Shown here piece by piece: positions 49,571 to 58,893 of a stretch of DNA of 64,000 nt. Position numbers and translations under genes: made by a program. The DNA is from a candidate division KSB1 bacterium. Lineage in GTDB: Bacteria; Electryoneota; RPQS01. The notes beneath the pieces were generated by a model. It ran no database searches and was not told the DNA's origin. It saw only the letters and a program-made list of their open reading frames with translations. The first letter of the stretch is position 1, and each line of letters begins with the position of its first letter. The stretch lies in assembly GCA_016214895.1 (NCBI GenBank), contig JACRMR010000020.1, positions 353,812 through 417,811 of the forward strand, in the 5' to 3' direction.

Positions 49571-52500
49571 TTATGCTCCTTCCTGGTCTTGGACACCGGC
49601 GACCTGCGAGGTTCCGGCAACTTTGAGATACATGTAATAGAGTAGCGGGATCACGACCAGCGTGAGCGCCGTCGAGGCGACCACGCCGAAGATCAGCGAC
49701 ACAGCGAGTCCCTGAAAGATCGGATCGAGGTAGATCACGGAAGCCCCGACGACGAGCGCAAGTGCGGTGAGCACGATCGGACGGAAGCGGACGGCGCCGG
49801 CTTTCAGGACGGCCGATTCGAGCGTCTCCCCCGCTCGCAATTCCTGATTGATGAAGTCCACCAGCAGAATCGAGTTGCGTACGACGATTCCGGAGAGGGC
49901 GATGAATCCGATCATCGAGGTCGCGGTGAAGAACGTGCCGAGCATGCCGTGACCGGGCAGAATGCCGATCAAGGTCAGCGGAATCGGCGCCATGATGATG
50001 AGCGGTGTTATGAACGAACCGAACCAGCCGACCACCAGCACGTAGATGAGCAACACGACGACGGCAAAGGCCGCGCCCATATCGCGAAAGACCTCATAGG
50101 TGATGTGCCATTCGCCATCCCACTTCAGCGCATATTCCTGGCTGTTTTGCGGCAGGTGCGTGGACATGACGGCGAGCGGGCGGCCGGTCGGCGTGTTCAC
50201 CGTGTTCAACCGCTCCCCCATGTTTAGGATTCCATAGACCGGAGACTCCTCGGTTCCCGCGACTTCCCCGATCACGTAGGTAACCGGCTGCAGGTTCTTG
50301 TGGTAGATGAAAGGTTCACGCGCGCGGTGTTGCACGCTGACCAGTTCACCCAGCGGGATCAATCGGCCATTGGCGTCGGCGATGCGCAAGGTCAGCAGAT
50401 CCTCCAATCGCGAACGCTGGTTGCGGTCAAGCTGAAAGACGATGGGAACCGGCGCGCGCGCGCGGTCGTCATGCAGAAGCCCGGCGTCCGTTCCGCTCAC
50501 GGCGATGGCGACGGTGCGGGCGATCTGGTCGGCGGGGATTCCGGCGCGGGCGGCGCGTTCATGATCGATCACCAGCTCAGCGCGCGGCGCGGCGTCCTCG
50601 ACGAGCCAGTCCACATCGGCGATGCCATCCGTGGTCGCGAAGATCTGCTTGACCTGTTGCGCGACCGCGATCCGGCCCGCGAGTTCGGGGCCGTACACTT
50701 CGGCGACCATGGTCGAAAGCACGGGCGGTCCCGGAGGGACTTCGCTGACCTTGATGTTGACACCGTGGCGCGTCGCGATGGGCAGGAGCTTTGTGCGCAC
50801 GGCTTTGGCGATGTCATGACTGGCTTCGTCACGCTTGTGCTTGTTGATCAAGTTGACCTGAATATCGGCGACGTTGGCGCCCGAGCGCAAGAAGTAGTAG
50901 CGCACGAGTCCATTGAAGTTGAACGGCGCGGAGGTCCCGACGTACACTTGATAGTCGGTAACTTCGGGAATATTCGTAAAGACGGATGCGAGGTCGCGGG
51001 CGGCGGCATTGGTGCGCTCGAGGGAATAGTCTTCCGGCGCGTCGATGACAACCTGTAACTCGCTCTTGTTGTCATAGGGCATCATCTTGACGACAACGGC
51101 GCGGGCCGGCAGGAGCAACATCGAGAGCAGCAGCAGGACGACGACTCCGCCGAGGGCGAGATAGCGCCGTTTGGGAGAATCGAGCAGCGGCTGCATGATT
51201 CGCGAATAGAGGCGATGCAGCTTGCCTTCCTCCGCGGTTTCATCGTAGTGCTGATGCGCGGTGGAAGCGTGCAGCTTGCCGAAGAGCCGGTAGGTCAACC
51301 ATGGCGAGATGATGAACGCAACCAGGAGCGAGAAGAACATGGCGGCCGATGCGTTGACCGGAATCGGGCGCATGTAGGGACCCATAAGTCCGGACACAAA
51401 GGCGAGCGGCAGCAGCGCGGCGATGACCGTCAAGGTCGCGAGGATGGTCGGATTGCCGACTTCATCCACGCCGAAGACGGTGGCATGACGAGCGGTGGTC
51501 CAGCGCAATTGGTAATGGCGATGGATGTTCTCGACGACGACGATGGCATCGTCAACCAGAATACCGATGGAGAAGATCAGGGCGAAGAGGGTCACGCGGT
51601 TCAGCGTGTAGCCGAAAAAGTAGCTGGCGGCCAGCGTAAGCGCAAGGGTAACCGGTACGGCGACGAGCACAACCGTGGCTTCGCGTCGGCCGAGCATAAG
51701 CCACATCAGCAGGACTACGGAGATGGTCGCCAGCAGCACGTGAAAGATCAGTTCATCGGATTTTTCCTTGGCGGTAAAGCCGTAGTCGCGGGTCTTGGTA
51801 AGCTCCACGTCCGCCGGGACGACGGTCCGTTTGAGCATTTCAAGTCGCTGATCGAGTTCGGAGACCATGTCAATCGCGTTCGTTCCCGGCTTCTTGGCGA
51901 TCGAGATTGTAACCGCGGTGGCGTCGATTCCCGCCACAGCGATCTGCTTTTCCTGTGCCGCGGGACCGGAGCCCATCCAGACGTACTGATCGGGTTCCTC
52001 CGGTCCGTCTTCGATCGTTGCGACATCGCGCAGGTAAACGGGGCGTCCGTTGTACACACCGACCAGCGTATTCTGCACGTCTTCGACATCGCGGAGCAGA
52101 CCGCCGACGTGCACATCGAGCACTTCATTATCGGCGGTCAACTCGCCGGCCGGGAGCCGCCAATTCGCGCCCGCGAGTGCTCCGTACGCCTGCAGAATCG
52201 AGGCTTGATAGGCGGCCAGCCGATCGCGGTCGAACGTGACGCGCACGACGCGGCGCTGCCCACCGATGATGTTGACCTGCGACACGCGCGGGTGTTTGGT
52301 GAACTCGGATTTCAGCTCTTCGGCGACTTTGCGCAACTCGGTTGAGCTGAGCTGGGTGCTCCAAAGCGTGTAAGCCACGGACGGCACGTCGTCGATGGTC
52401 CGCAACTTGACCAGCGGGGGGGTCGCACCCTGCGGCATTTGATCGGCGGCGGCTTGCAGCTTGGCGTGGATGCGGGTCACGGCCTGATCGGGATCCGTTC

Positions 52501-52915
52501 CGACGTAGAATCGCACGACCACCATGCCGCCGGAAGGGCGTGACGTTGAGTAGATGTACTCAACATTCTCGATCTCGTAGAGGATCTTTTCCAGCGGAGT
52601 GATGACGCGGCGTTCAACTTCCAGCGGGGTGGCCCCGGGGAATCCGACGGTCACATCCACCATCGGGACTTTGATCTGCGGTTCTTCCTCGCGCGGGGTA
52701 ATCAAGAGGGCGAGGCCGCCGATCAGGAGGGCGGCCACGACCAACAGTGGTGTGAGCTTGGACTCTAAGAAGGCGGAGGCGATGGAGCCGGAGATGCCGA
52801 TCTTGCGCCGCGCGAGTTTCTCGCGCTTCGCTTCCTGCCGCGCGGCTTTGATTTCGTCGGCGAGGGACGGAGCAAGCGACTCCTCCGGCTGATTATTCCT
52901 GGAGTTGTCGGTCAT
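49571..52915 (-). CDS. RND efflux pump, inner-membrane subunit
   Basis: 1114 residues of the AcrB/CzcA-type resistance-nodulation-division family: twelve membrane helices and two large periplasmic loops. Signatures: PREEEPQIKVPMVDVTVGFPGATPLEVERRV after TM1, and GILVDDAIVVVENIHRH in TM4, whose two Asp residues carry the proton relay; TM10 region GIVVRNSILLVDFINQEL is also present. It has a longer cytoplasmic N-terminus (about 55 residues, charged and helical) than the usual 10-15. By sequence alone a drug or metal substrate cannot be chosen; the ArsR regulator and Cys-rich partners favour a soft metal or thiol-reactive compound. It overlaps the adaptor gene by four bases. Confidence 0.93.
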   Translation of the reverse strand: MTDNSRNNQPEESLAPSLADEIKAARQEAKREKLARRKIGISGSIASAFLESKLTPLLVVAALLIGGLALLITPREEEPQIKVPMVDVTVGFPGATPLEVERRVITPLEKILYEIENVEYIYSTSRPSGGMVVVRFYVGTDPDQAVTRIHAKLQAAADQMPQGATPPLVKLRTIDDVPSVAYTLWSTQLSSTELRKVAEELKSEFTKHPRVSQVNIIGGQRRVVRVTFDRDRLAAYQASILQAYGALAGANWRLPAGELTADNEVLDVHVGGLLRDVEDVQNTLVGVYNGRPVYLRDVATIEDGPEEPDQYVWMGSGPAAQEKQIAVAGIDATAVTISIAKKPGTNAIDMVSELDQRLEMLKRTVVPADVELTKTRDYGFTAKEKSDELIFHVLLATISVVLLMWLMLGRREATVVLVAVPVTLALTLAASYFFGYTLNRVTLFALIFSIGILVDDAIVVVENIHRHYQLRWTTARHATVFGVDEVGNPTILATLTVIAALLPLAFVSGLMGPYMRPIPVNASAAMFFSLLVAFIISPWLTYRLFGKLHASTAHQHYDETAEEGKLHRLYSRIMQPLLDSPKRRYLALGGVVVLLLLSMLLLPARAVVVKMMPYDNKSELQVVIDAPEDYSLERTNAAARDLASVFTNIPEVTDYQVYVGTSAPFNFNGLVRYYFLRSGANVADIQVNLINKHKRDEASHDIAKAVRTKLLPIATRHGVNIKVSEVPPGPPVLSTMVAEVYGPELAGRIAVAQQVKQIFATTDGIADVDWLVEDAAPRAELVIDHERAARAGIPADQIARTVAIAVSGTDAGLLHDDRARAPVPIVFQLDRNQRSRLEDLLTLRIADANGRLIPLGELVSVQHRAREPFIYHKNLQPVTYVIGEVAGTEESPVYGILNMGERLNTVNTPTGRPLAVMSTHLPQNSQEYALKWDGEWHITYEVFRDMGAAFAVVVLLIYVLVVGWFGSFITPLIIMAPIPLTLIGILPGHGMLGTFFTATSMIGFIALSGIVVRNSILLVDFINQELRAGETLESAVLKAGAVRFRPIVLTALALVVGASVIYLDPIFQGLAVSLIFGVVASTALTLVVIPLLYYMYLKVAGTSQVAGVQDQEGA

Positions 52916-53979
52916 CCATTCACCCGTTCGATTCTCGTTCCTTCGGCAATTGCACCGGTTCGGTTGGCCACGATGCTCTGTCCGGCACCGAGTCCGGAGA
53001 GCACTTCGACCGCATCGCCGTATGACCGGCCGGTGGTGATCGCGAGGTTACGCGCCGCGCCGTCTTCGATCGTCGTCACCAATTGCAGTCCGCCGGTCGC
53101 ATAAACCGCGGTGGCCGGAATGGTGATGACGTCGGCCGTATCGCCGGCGAGGGTCACGGTCACGGTGATTCCGGCGGGCAGCTCGGGACCTTCGATCACG
53201 GCCTTTGCGGAGACGCTATGCGTCACGGGATCCGCCGAGGGCGCGACCTCGGTCACCGTGGCGTAGCGGGGCGTGACTTCATTCGACGCATCGACATAAA
53301 ACGGCAGGCGGTCGCCGCGCTTGACCCATGCGCGGTCTCCGACTCGTACGGAGAAGGCAACTTCACGGCCCACGGCGGATTGCAGATGAATCACCGGACG
53401 TCCGGGGGCGACCAGGTCACCCACGCTGACGAACTTTTCGACGACATAGGCGTCGAACGGTGCGCGGAGGTTGCTATCATCGGCGACGGCGCCGGCGGCG
53501 GCGACCGCCCCGTTCGCCTGCTCGACCGCGCCTTTGGCTTGTTCGTATTGCATGCGGGCCAGATCGAGTTCAAGTTCGGAGCAGGCCTGTTTGGAGAAGA
53601 GGGATTCGAACCGGCGGAAGTTGCGTTCCGCGAGCGCGAGTCCGGCCTGCGCTTGCGCCAAAGCGCCGCGTGCTTGCGCCAGGCCGCCGCCGCTCATCCG
53701 TTCTTCGACTTCGATCAGCGGCTGTCCTTGCTTGACGCGATCGCCGACGGCCACATGCTCGCGAACGACCGGGCCCATGGCGCGGCTGGAGAGGACGGCA
53801 TCTTCGGCAGCGGTAACGGTTCCGCGTAGTTCGCGCACGCGCGGCAGACGAACGGTCGTCACCGTGGCGACGTCCGCCTTCAGGCTCGCGGAAGCGGTGG
53901 ATGCGAGCTTGGCATCATGCGAGCAACCGGCGAACATCAGTACCGACCCGACGGCACAGAGCGTAACGATAGTTTTCAT
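52912..53979 (-). CDS. periplasmic adaptor of the RND pump (lipoprotein)
   Basis: 355 residues. N-terminus MKTIVTLCAVGSVLMFAGCS has a lipobox (FAGC, Cys 19), so the protein is anchored to the inner membrane. Then come the HlyD-type blocks: LRGTVTAAEDAVLSSRAMGPVVREHVAVGDRVKQGQPLIEVEE (lipoyl half), a helical hairpin of about 70 residues (GGLAQARGALAQAQAGLALAERNFRRFESLF), DSNLRAPFDAYVVEKFVSVGDLVAPGRPVIHL (second lipoyl half) and a beta-barrel. It links the RND pump with the TolC channel. The N- and C-terminal ends overlap the neighbouring genes by four bases each. The hairpin is of medium length, as in pumps of this type. Confidence 0.9.
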   Translation of the reverse strand: MKTIVTLCAVGSVLMFAGCSHDAKLASTASASLKADVATVTTVRLPRVRELRGTVTAAEDAVLSSRAMGPVVREHVAVGDRVKQGQPLIEVEERMSGGGLAQARGALAQAQAGLALAERNFRRFESLFSKQACSELELDLARMQYEQAKGAVEQANGAVAAAGAVADDSNLRAPFDAYVVEKFVSVGDLVAPGRPVIHLQSAVGREVAFSVRVGDRAWVKRGDRLPFYVDASNEVTPRYATVTEVAPSADPVTHSVSAKAVIEGPELPAGITVTVTLAGDTADVITIPATAVYATGGLQLVTTIEDGAARNLAITTGRSYGDAVEVLSGLGAGQSIVANRTGAIAEGTRIERVNG

Positions 53980-55322
53980 TGTTCCTCGGCGGATAGATCA
54001 AGCACGGGATCACCCACGGCCAGTCGCAGGTGCAAGACGGCGAGGTGGAGATCATAGCGGGCGTTAAGCGCGCGGACCTCGACTTCGCGCAAGGCGGTTT
54101 GGGCGTCGAGCAGATCAGTCATTTTCGCGACCCCCTGGTTGAACCGTTCTTCGAGAATGCGCAGGTGTTCGCGTCCGGCAGCGAGCGCCGCTGTCGCGGC
54201 GTGGGAGCGCAGTTTGGCCGATGTGACATCGGCCTTGAATTGGCGGACTTCGAGGCGCACGCCCTCTTGGAAGCGTTGCACATCAGCGGCGCCGGACACG
54301 GCCTCGGCGCGCGATTTTTTGACGTTCGCGAAGTCGCTGCCGCCTTTAAAGAGGTTCAGCTTGGCCATGGCCATGAGCGCCCAGGATTCCCCGTGATCGC
54401 CGAAGAGTCTGTCATCATACCATTCATAACGAGCGACGATACCCAGCTCGGGCAGGAAGCCGGCGCGGGCGACGGTTGTTTCTAATTCGCCGGCCCGGAG
54501 CTTCAAGCGCGCGGCTTGCAGGTCGGGCCGCGCGTGAAGTGCGCGTTCGACCAGCGCGTCGAGGGAATCGGCGCTTTCGACAAGTTCGGCGACCGGGTCC
54601 AGACTGACGGTCGTTTGCTGAGGCTCTCCGAGCTGGTAATTCAGCGCCGCGGACGCGAGTTCGGCCCCGGCTTGGGCGCGGGCGAGCCACTCATCCATTT
54701 CGGCGAGATAGACTTCGGCGCGCAGCATGTCGCTGGGGATCAGCATTCCTTCATCAAAGAACGCGCGCGCGCGATCCAGATGTGCGGCGGCGGTGCGGTG
54801 GGCGCGTTGCATGAGGTCGTGGTATTCACGGGCGCGGCTCAGGTTCATCCAGGCCTCGCTGGCCTCGTAGGCGATACGATTCAGCGTGTGGGAATGTTCA
54901 AGCCGCGCGGCGCGCGCCATCAGATGAGCTTGCCGTGTACGCGCATCGAGCATGCCGCCGGTAAACACGGGCAACTTCGCCTCGGCTCGTGTGATGGCGG
55001 AGTTCAGCGGATCCGGGTTGTTGGCGTCGAGCGCAGGGTTGGCGAACTCGGCCATGCTAAAGCGCTCCTGATTCAGCTTGAAGGCGAAGGCTTCGGCAGG
55101 GTTGGTCGTGCGCACGCCGATTTCCAGCAGATCGATGCTTGGCAGCCGATAGCCGATCGCCTGACGCGCGGATTGTTCAGCGGCCATAACGCGGGCGGCG
55201 GAGGCTTTCGCCGCAGGGCTGTTTTGCCGCGCTCGGCGCGCGGCGCTTTCGAGGGTCAGCGGCTGCGCCATGGCGAGTGCGGAGAAGCCGGAGAGGAGAA
55301 AGAGAAGAATCAGTGGTCTCAT
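53976..55322 (-). CDS. TolC-family outer-membrane efflux channel
   Basis: 448 residues, signal peptide 1-19 (MRPLILLFLLSGFSALAMA). Two outer-membrane efflux repeats: long helices such as LTLESAARRARQNSPAAKASAARVMAAEQSARQ and AELVESADSLDALVERALHARPDLQAARLKLRAGELE (the typical NPDL-like RPDL block), each followed by short strands; closing helices EHLRILEERFNQGVAKMTDLLDAQTALREVEVRALNARYDLHLA fit the family's end. It forms the trimeric exit duct of the tripartite pump. It is the first gene of the operon, and the promoter with an 18-bp palindrome is only 11 bp from its ATG. No ribosome site is evident there. Confidence 0.9.
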   Translation of the reverse strand: MRPLILLFLLSGFSALAMAQPLTLESAARRARQNSPAAKASAARVMAAEQSARQAIGYRLPSIDLLEIGVRTTNPAEAFAFKLNQERFSMAEFANPALDANNPDPLNSAITRAEAKLPVFTGGMLDARTRQAHLMARAARLEHSHTLNRIAYEASEAWMNLSRAREYHDLMQRAHRTAAAHLDRARAFFDEGMLIPSDMLRAEVYLAEMDEWLARAQAGAELASAALNYQLGEPQQTTVSLDPVAELVESADSLDALVERALHARPDLQAARLKLRAGELETTVARAGFLPELGIVARYEWYDDRLFGDHGESWALMAMAKLNLFKGGSDFANVKKSRAEAVSGAADVQRFQEGVRLEVRQFKADVTSAKLRSHAATAALAAGREHLRILEERFNQGVAKMTDLLDAQTALREVEVRALNARYDLHLAVLHLRLAVGDPVLDLSAEEQ

Positions 55323-55332
55323 TTAATCGCTT

Positions 55333-55350
55333 TATGGTTATATAACCATA
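55333..55350. promoter_or_regulatory. 18-bp palindrome, likely ArsR-type operator
   Basis: TATGGTTATATAACCATA is a perfect palindrome. It covers the expected transcription start of the tolC-adaptor-RND operon, just after the -10 box, where a bound repressor would block RNA polymerase. Confidence 0.65.
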
Positions 55351-55354
55351 CAGA

Positions 55355-55383
55355 AATATAATCCATAAACGCTTCGAAGTCAG
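55355..55383 (-). promoter_or_regulatory. promoter candidate of the RND operon
   Basis: On the minus strand CTGACT (55383-55378), a 17-base spacer and TATATT (55360-55355), directly followed by the 18-bp palindrome. Confidence 0.55.
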
Positions 55384-55414
55384 GCCGAGTTCCCGGGGCC
55401 GCGCGACGCGGAGT

Positions 55415-55437
55415 TACGCTTTAATTAGCGTATTTTC
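55415..55437 (+). repeat. small hairpin before the TauE gene end
   Basis: TACGCT-TTAATT-AGCGTA followed by TTTTC on the plus strand; a weak terminator form between the TauE gene end and the efflux promoter. Its role is unclear. Confidence 0.35.
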
Positions 55438-55517
55438 AATATCTAACGCAGAAGTTGGGAGCGAGCGCGGTGAAAAGGAGGAGGCGCGGGGGGGTCGGGG
55501 TCCGGAGCGAGAGGGGG

Positions 55518-56261
55518 TCAGAGGCTGGACTGTACGGCCTTGGCGGCAGCGATGAGGAGGACGACGGCGAGAACGCGACGCAAGGTGAGGATGGAGTACT
55601 GCGTGGCGCCGATTCGCGAGCCGACAATTCCGCCGACGACAGCCGCGAAGATCGGCCAAGGCGAATCCATGAGTTCAAGGCGATGGGTAACGATTCGGCC
55701 GACGAGGCCCGCGTTGGAATTCACGAAGATGAAAGCGGCGGCGGTGGCGGCGGATTGTTTCGCGGTTGCCCAACGGGTGAGGATGAGAAGGGGACTCAGG
55801 AAAATTCCGCCGCCGATTCCGATCATTCCGGACAGCAGTCCGATGCCGGCGGATGCCGGCAAGGCGACGGTGAGATTCACGGGCCGTAAGGTTGGTGCCT
55901 GGTCCCCAGCGGCGACATTCATGGCGATCCGGATCGCGGCGACGACGAGGGCGAAAGCGAGCAGCCGTTGATAGAGCGGATCGGGCAGTTGGGCCAGACC
56001 GCCGAGGAAAGCGAGCGGAACCGAGACCGCGATGATCGGCAGAGTCAGGCGGGGATTGAAGTGGCCGGATCGGGCGAAGGCAAACAACGCGAGTGCGGAA
56101 ACGGCGATGTTCAGCACCAGCGCCGTTCCTGCCATCTGCGCAGGGGCAACGGAAAACAGCGCGAGCACAGCGAGATAGCCCGACGCGCCGCCGTGGCCGA
56201 CGGAGGAATAGAGCGCAGCGACGACGAGCACCAGCAGACTGAGCAGGACGGGATCAGGCAT
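55518..56261 (-). CDS. TauE/SafE-family sulfur-compound or anion exporter
   Basis: 247 residues, eight membrane helices in two repeats. Family blocks: LYSSVGHGGASGYLAVLAL near the start and GLLSGMIGIGGGIFLSPLLIL in the middle, the paired G-G motifs of the TauE/SafE group (COG0730). Known members export sulfite, sulfoacetate or similar anions. The gene overlaps the MOSC gene by eight bases and ends the molybdenum-cofactor operon. That context, together with a thiosulfate/polysulfide-reductase-like enzyme 6 kb away, makes sulfite or a related sulfur anion a sensible guess, but molybdate or tungstate cannot be excluded. Confidence 0.85.
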   Translation of the reverse strand: MPDPVLLSLLVLVVAALYSSVGHGGASGYLAVLALFSVAPAQMAGTALVLNIAVSALALFAFARSGHFNPRLTLPIIAVSVPLAFLGGLAQLPDPLYQRLLAFALVVAAIRIAMNVAAGDQAPTLRPVNLTVALPASAGIGLLSGMIGIGGGIFLSPLLILTRWATAKQSAATAAAFIFVNSNAGLVGRIVTHRLELMDSPWPIFAAVVGGIVGSRIGATQYSILTLRRVLAVVLLIAAAKAVQSSL

Positions 56262-56736
56262 CGAACGATCTTGCGGCAGGGACCCCGTTTGACTCGGCCA
56301 AGAGGTTGATCGGATCTCCGGGTCGAATCAGACCTCCGCGCAGGACCTGAGCGAAGATTCCCTCGCGGGGCATGACGCAGTCTCCGACTTGCGCGAAGAT
56401 CGCGCAGTGCGAGTGGCACTCTTTGCCGATTTGGGTAATTTCGAGGATCGAATCGGCGATGGAAATGCGGTCGCCGGGTTTCAGCAGCAGCAGATTAATA
56501 CCGCGGGTGGTAATATTTTCGGCGAAGTCACCGGGATCCGCGTCGGCACCCATCTGCCGCATGACTTCAATGCTCTCGAGGGCCAGCAGACTCACTTGAC
56601 GGTGCCACGGTCCGGCGTGGGCGTCGGTCTCGATGCCGTGATTGGCGATAAGGCTGGCCGCCTCGACATTGTGTTTTTGCGTACCCTTTGCTTCGCTAAT
56701 GGAGACCGCGTGCACACGTCCGGAGAGAATCACCAT
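56254..56736 (-). CDS. MOSC-domain protein
   Basis: 160 residues, one MOSC domain of normal size. Blocks: GRVHAVSISEAKGTQKHNVEAASLIANHGIETDAHAG (start), RQVSLLALESIEVM, DPGDFAENITTRGINLLLLKPGDRISI and IGKECHSHCAIF. The pair of cysteines in C-x2-x-C holds the position of the conserved MOSC Cys, thought to carry sulfur for the molybdenum cofactor. The role is probably sulfuration or late handling of the cofactor. It overlaps MoeA by seven bases and TauE by eight, so all three are made together. Confidence 0.9.
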   Translation of the reverse strand: MVILSGRVHAVSISEAKGTQKHNVEAASLIANHGIETDAHAGPWHRQVSLLALESIEVMRQMGADADPGDFAENITTRGINLLLLKPGDRISIADSILEITQIGKECHSHCAIFAQVGDCVMPREGIFAQVLRGGLIRPGDPINLLAESNGVPAARSFDA

Positions 56737-57953
56737 GACAACAGCTCCACTTCAACATCGGTACCGGCGGCGAGATAAACGGATTCCGCGGGAAAACGCA
56801 GCAGGCCATCGGCTGCGGCAAGTCCGCTCAGCATGTGCGATTCCTGCCCGGAAGTCGGAGCGGCGCTCCATTGCGGCCCCTCCCGGCGAAGTTGCACGCG
56901 GACGAATTCGAGGCGCCCGGGTTTCTTCCTGAGCTCAGTGGACAGCCGGGCCAGCACGGTGATCGGCTCGACGCCGGTTGCGCCCAGCAAGCTGTGGATC
57001 GCCGGACGAATCAGCAGGTGGAAGGACAGCAGCGCGGAAACGGGGTTGCCGGGCAGGCCGAATAGCAGGACGGTTCGTCCGAAATGCTCGACGGTGGCGA
57101 ACAGATTGGGTTTGCCGGGTTTGATGGCGACCGAGGTGTAGAGCAGTCGCGCTGCGAGTTCGCGCAGCGCGGCGCCGACGAAGTCATAGTCGCCGACGGA
57201 CGCACCGCCGACCGTTACCACGATTTCCGAGCTCGCGATCGCCGCGCGGAGTGCGTCAACGGTGGGCTTCAGTTCGTCAGGACAGCGGGCGATCTCGCAC
57301 TGCGCGACCCCCAACCGGGCACACGCGGCAGCGAGCGCGGGACTGTTGGAATCGTAGATCAAGCCGGGGCCAAGTTCAGAACCGGCCGCGCGCAGTTCGT
57401 CACCGGTGATAATGATCGTGACGCGTGGCGACTGAAAGACCGGAACTTGCGTGATGCCGAGATTGGCCAGCAACCCGATCACGGTCGGCGAAATTCGAGT
57501 GCCGCGCGCCAGCACGCTCTGGCCGGCCTGATACTCCTCCCCCGCTCGGCGGATGTTCTCGCCAGGCTTCACGCTTCGACTGATCGAAACGATATTGCGT
57601 TCGACGGTTGCGAATTCTTTCATCACGACGGCCTCGACACTCCCGGGCACCGGCGCACCGGTCAAGACCCGCCAGGCGGCTGCGGGCATGAGCTCGTGCT
57701 CGCAATGCACGCCGGCCCGAATCGTGCGGGTAATGGGCAGACTCACGGGTTTAGCTGAACTCGCAAGTTTCACATCTGACACTCTGACGGCGAAGCCATC
57801 GACGGCGGTGCTGTCGAAGCGCGGCAGGTCAAACGGCGCGCGGATATCCTCGGACAAGCACAAGCCGTCGGCATGGCTCAGCTCGACCGTGCAGGCGGGG
57901 AGTGGCCGGGCCTGTTCCAATACCAATCGGCAGGCGTCCTCAAACGGAATCAC
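56730..57953 (-). CDS. moeA: molybdopterin molybdotransferase
   Basis: 407 residues. MoeA inserts molybdate into adenylated molybdopterin in the cytoplasm. Seen: FDLPRFDSTAVDGFAVRV (domain 1 start), GAPVPGSVEAVVMKEFATVE, ISPTVIGLLANLGITQVPVF, ITGDELRAAGSELGPGLIYDSNSPALAAA (molybdopterin-binding domain), VGGASVGDYDFVGAAL and LLFGLPGNPVSALLSFHLLIRP. All four domains are represented. Translation starts at GTG 57953, overlapping the stop of the MoaC-MoaB gene by four bases. One nearby difference: the usual TTGGxSxGD reads TVGGASVGD. Confidence 0.92.
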   Translation of the reverse strand: MIPFEDACRLVLEQARPLPACTVELSHADGLCLSEDIRAPFDLPRFDSTAVDGFAVRVSDVKLASSAKPVSLPITRTIRAGVHCEHELMPAAAWRVLTGAPVPGSVEAVVMKEFATVERNIVSISRSVKPGENIRRAGEEYQAGQSVLARGTRISPTVIGLLANLGITQVPVFQSPRVTIIITGDELRAAGSELGPGLIYDSNSPALAAACARLGVAQCEIARCPDELKPTVDALRAAIASSEIVVTVGGASVGDYDFVGAALRELAARLLYTSVAIKPGKPNLFATVEHFGRTVLLFGLPGNPVSALLSFHLLIRPAIHSLLGATGVEPITVLARLSTELRKKPGRLEFVRVQLRREGPQWSAAPTSGQESHMLSGLAAADGLLRFPAESVYLAAGTDVEVELLSW

Positions 57954-58891
57954 GAGTGCGAGCTCCGCTTCGCAAGTCCGCCGTCGTGCCCGCCGGCCCG
58001 TAACATGGGGAACGCGTGCAGCAGTCCGGGGAAGAGCGCGTCCAGGGATTCCGCGACGCCGCGTTTGGAACCGGGGAGATTAATGATGATGGTCTGGCCA
58101 CGAATGCCGGCGCGGGCGCGGGAGAGCATGGCGTAGGGCGTGCGTTCGACTCCGTAGGCGCGGATGGCTTCGGGAATACCGGGGATTTCGCGGTCAATGA
58201 TGCGGGCCATGGCTTCGGGCGTGTTATCGCGCGGACTGAAGCCGGTGCCGCCGGTGGTCATCACGAGATCGACCTTCAGGTCATCGCAATAGCGGCGGAC
58301 GGTAAGTTCGATTTCGGGAATGTCATCCGGGATAATCCGGTACTCGTCAACGATCAGTCCTTCGGTTCGCAGCCGCTCGCTGATCAGGCGACCGGACAGA
58401 TCGTCTTTCTTGCCCGCGGCGATGGAATCGGACATGACCAGGACAGCGGCGCGCAGCGGAACGGAGAACGCGGAGCGGAAATCGGATTTGCCGCCGGTTT
58501 TCGACAGCAGCTTGATGCTTGTGATTTCCATGGACTCGTCGAGCATTTTGAGCATATCATAGAGGGTAAGCGCGGCGACGGCGGCGGCGGTCATGGCCTC
58601 CATTTCGACGCCGGTCTTGTAGTTGGCTTTGACGGATGCGGTGACCACGATTTCGACATCGCGCAGTTCGAACTCCACGGCCACATGATCGATGGGCAGC
58701 GGATGACAGAACGGGATGATCTGCGAGGTGTTTTTCGCCGCTTGAATGGCGGCGACGCGGGCAACTTCGAGGGGATCGCCCTTGGGAACGCTGCGTTCGC
58801 GGATGCGGGCAATGGTGCGGGCCGCGAGCGTCAGGCGGGCTTCGGCCGTGGCGGTGCGAAGCGTCTTGACCTTTTTGGAAACATCTAACAC
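57950..58891 (-). CDS. moaCB: MoaC-MoaB fusion protein
   Basis: 313 residues from GTG 58891 (five bases after the MoaA stop); an in-frame start further up would lie inside moaA. Residues about 1-150 are MoaC, which makes cyclic pyranopterin phosphate: DVSKKVKTLRTATAEARL, the active-site block IIPFCHPLPIDH and VEMEAMTAAAVAALTLYDMLK. Residues about 150-313 are MoaB/MogA, which adenylates molybdopterin: RAAVLVMSDSIAAGKKDDLSG, VMTTGGTGFSPRDNTPEA and INLPGSKRGVAESL. Both domains keep their motifs, so the fusion should be bifunctional. It overlaps moeA by four bases. MoaD, MoaE and MoeB are not in the window. Confidence 0.92.
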   Translation of the reverse strand: MLDVSKKVKTLRTATAEARLTLAARTIARIRERSVPKGDPLEVARVAAIQAAKNTSQIIPFCHPLPIDHVAVEFELRDVEIVVTASVKANYKTGVEMEAMTAAAVAALTLYDMLKMLDESMEITSIKLLSKTGGKSDFRSAFSVPLRAAVLVMSDSIAAGKKDDLSGRLISERLRTEGLIVDEYRIIPDDIPEIELTVRRYCDDLKVDLVMTTGGTGFSPRDNTPEAMARIIDREIPGIPEAIRAYGVERTPYAMLSRARAGIRGQTIIINLPGSKRGVAESLDALFPGLLHAFPMLRAGGHDGGLAKRSSHS

Positions 58892-58893
58892 GA

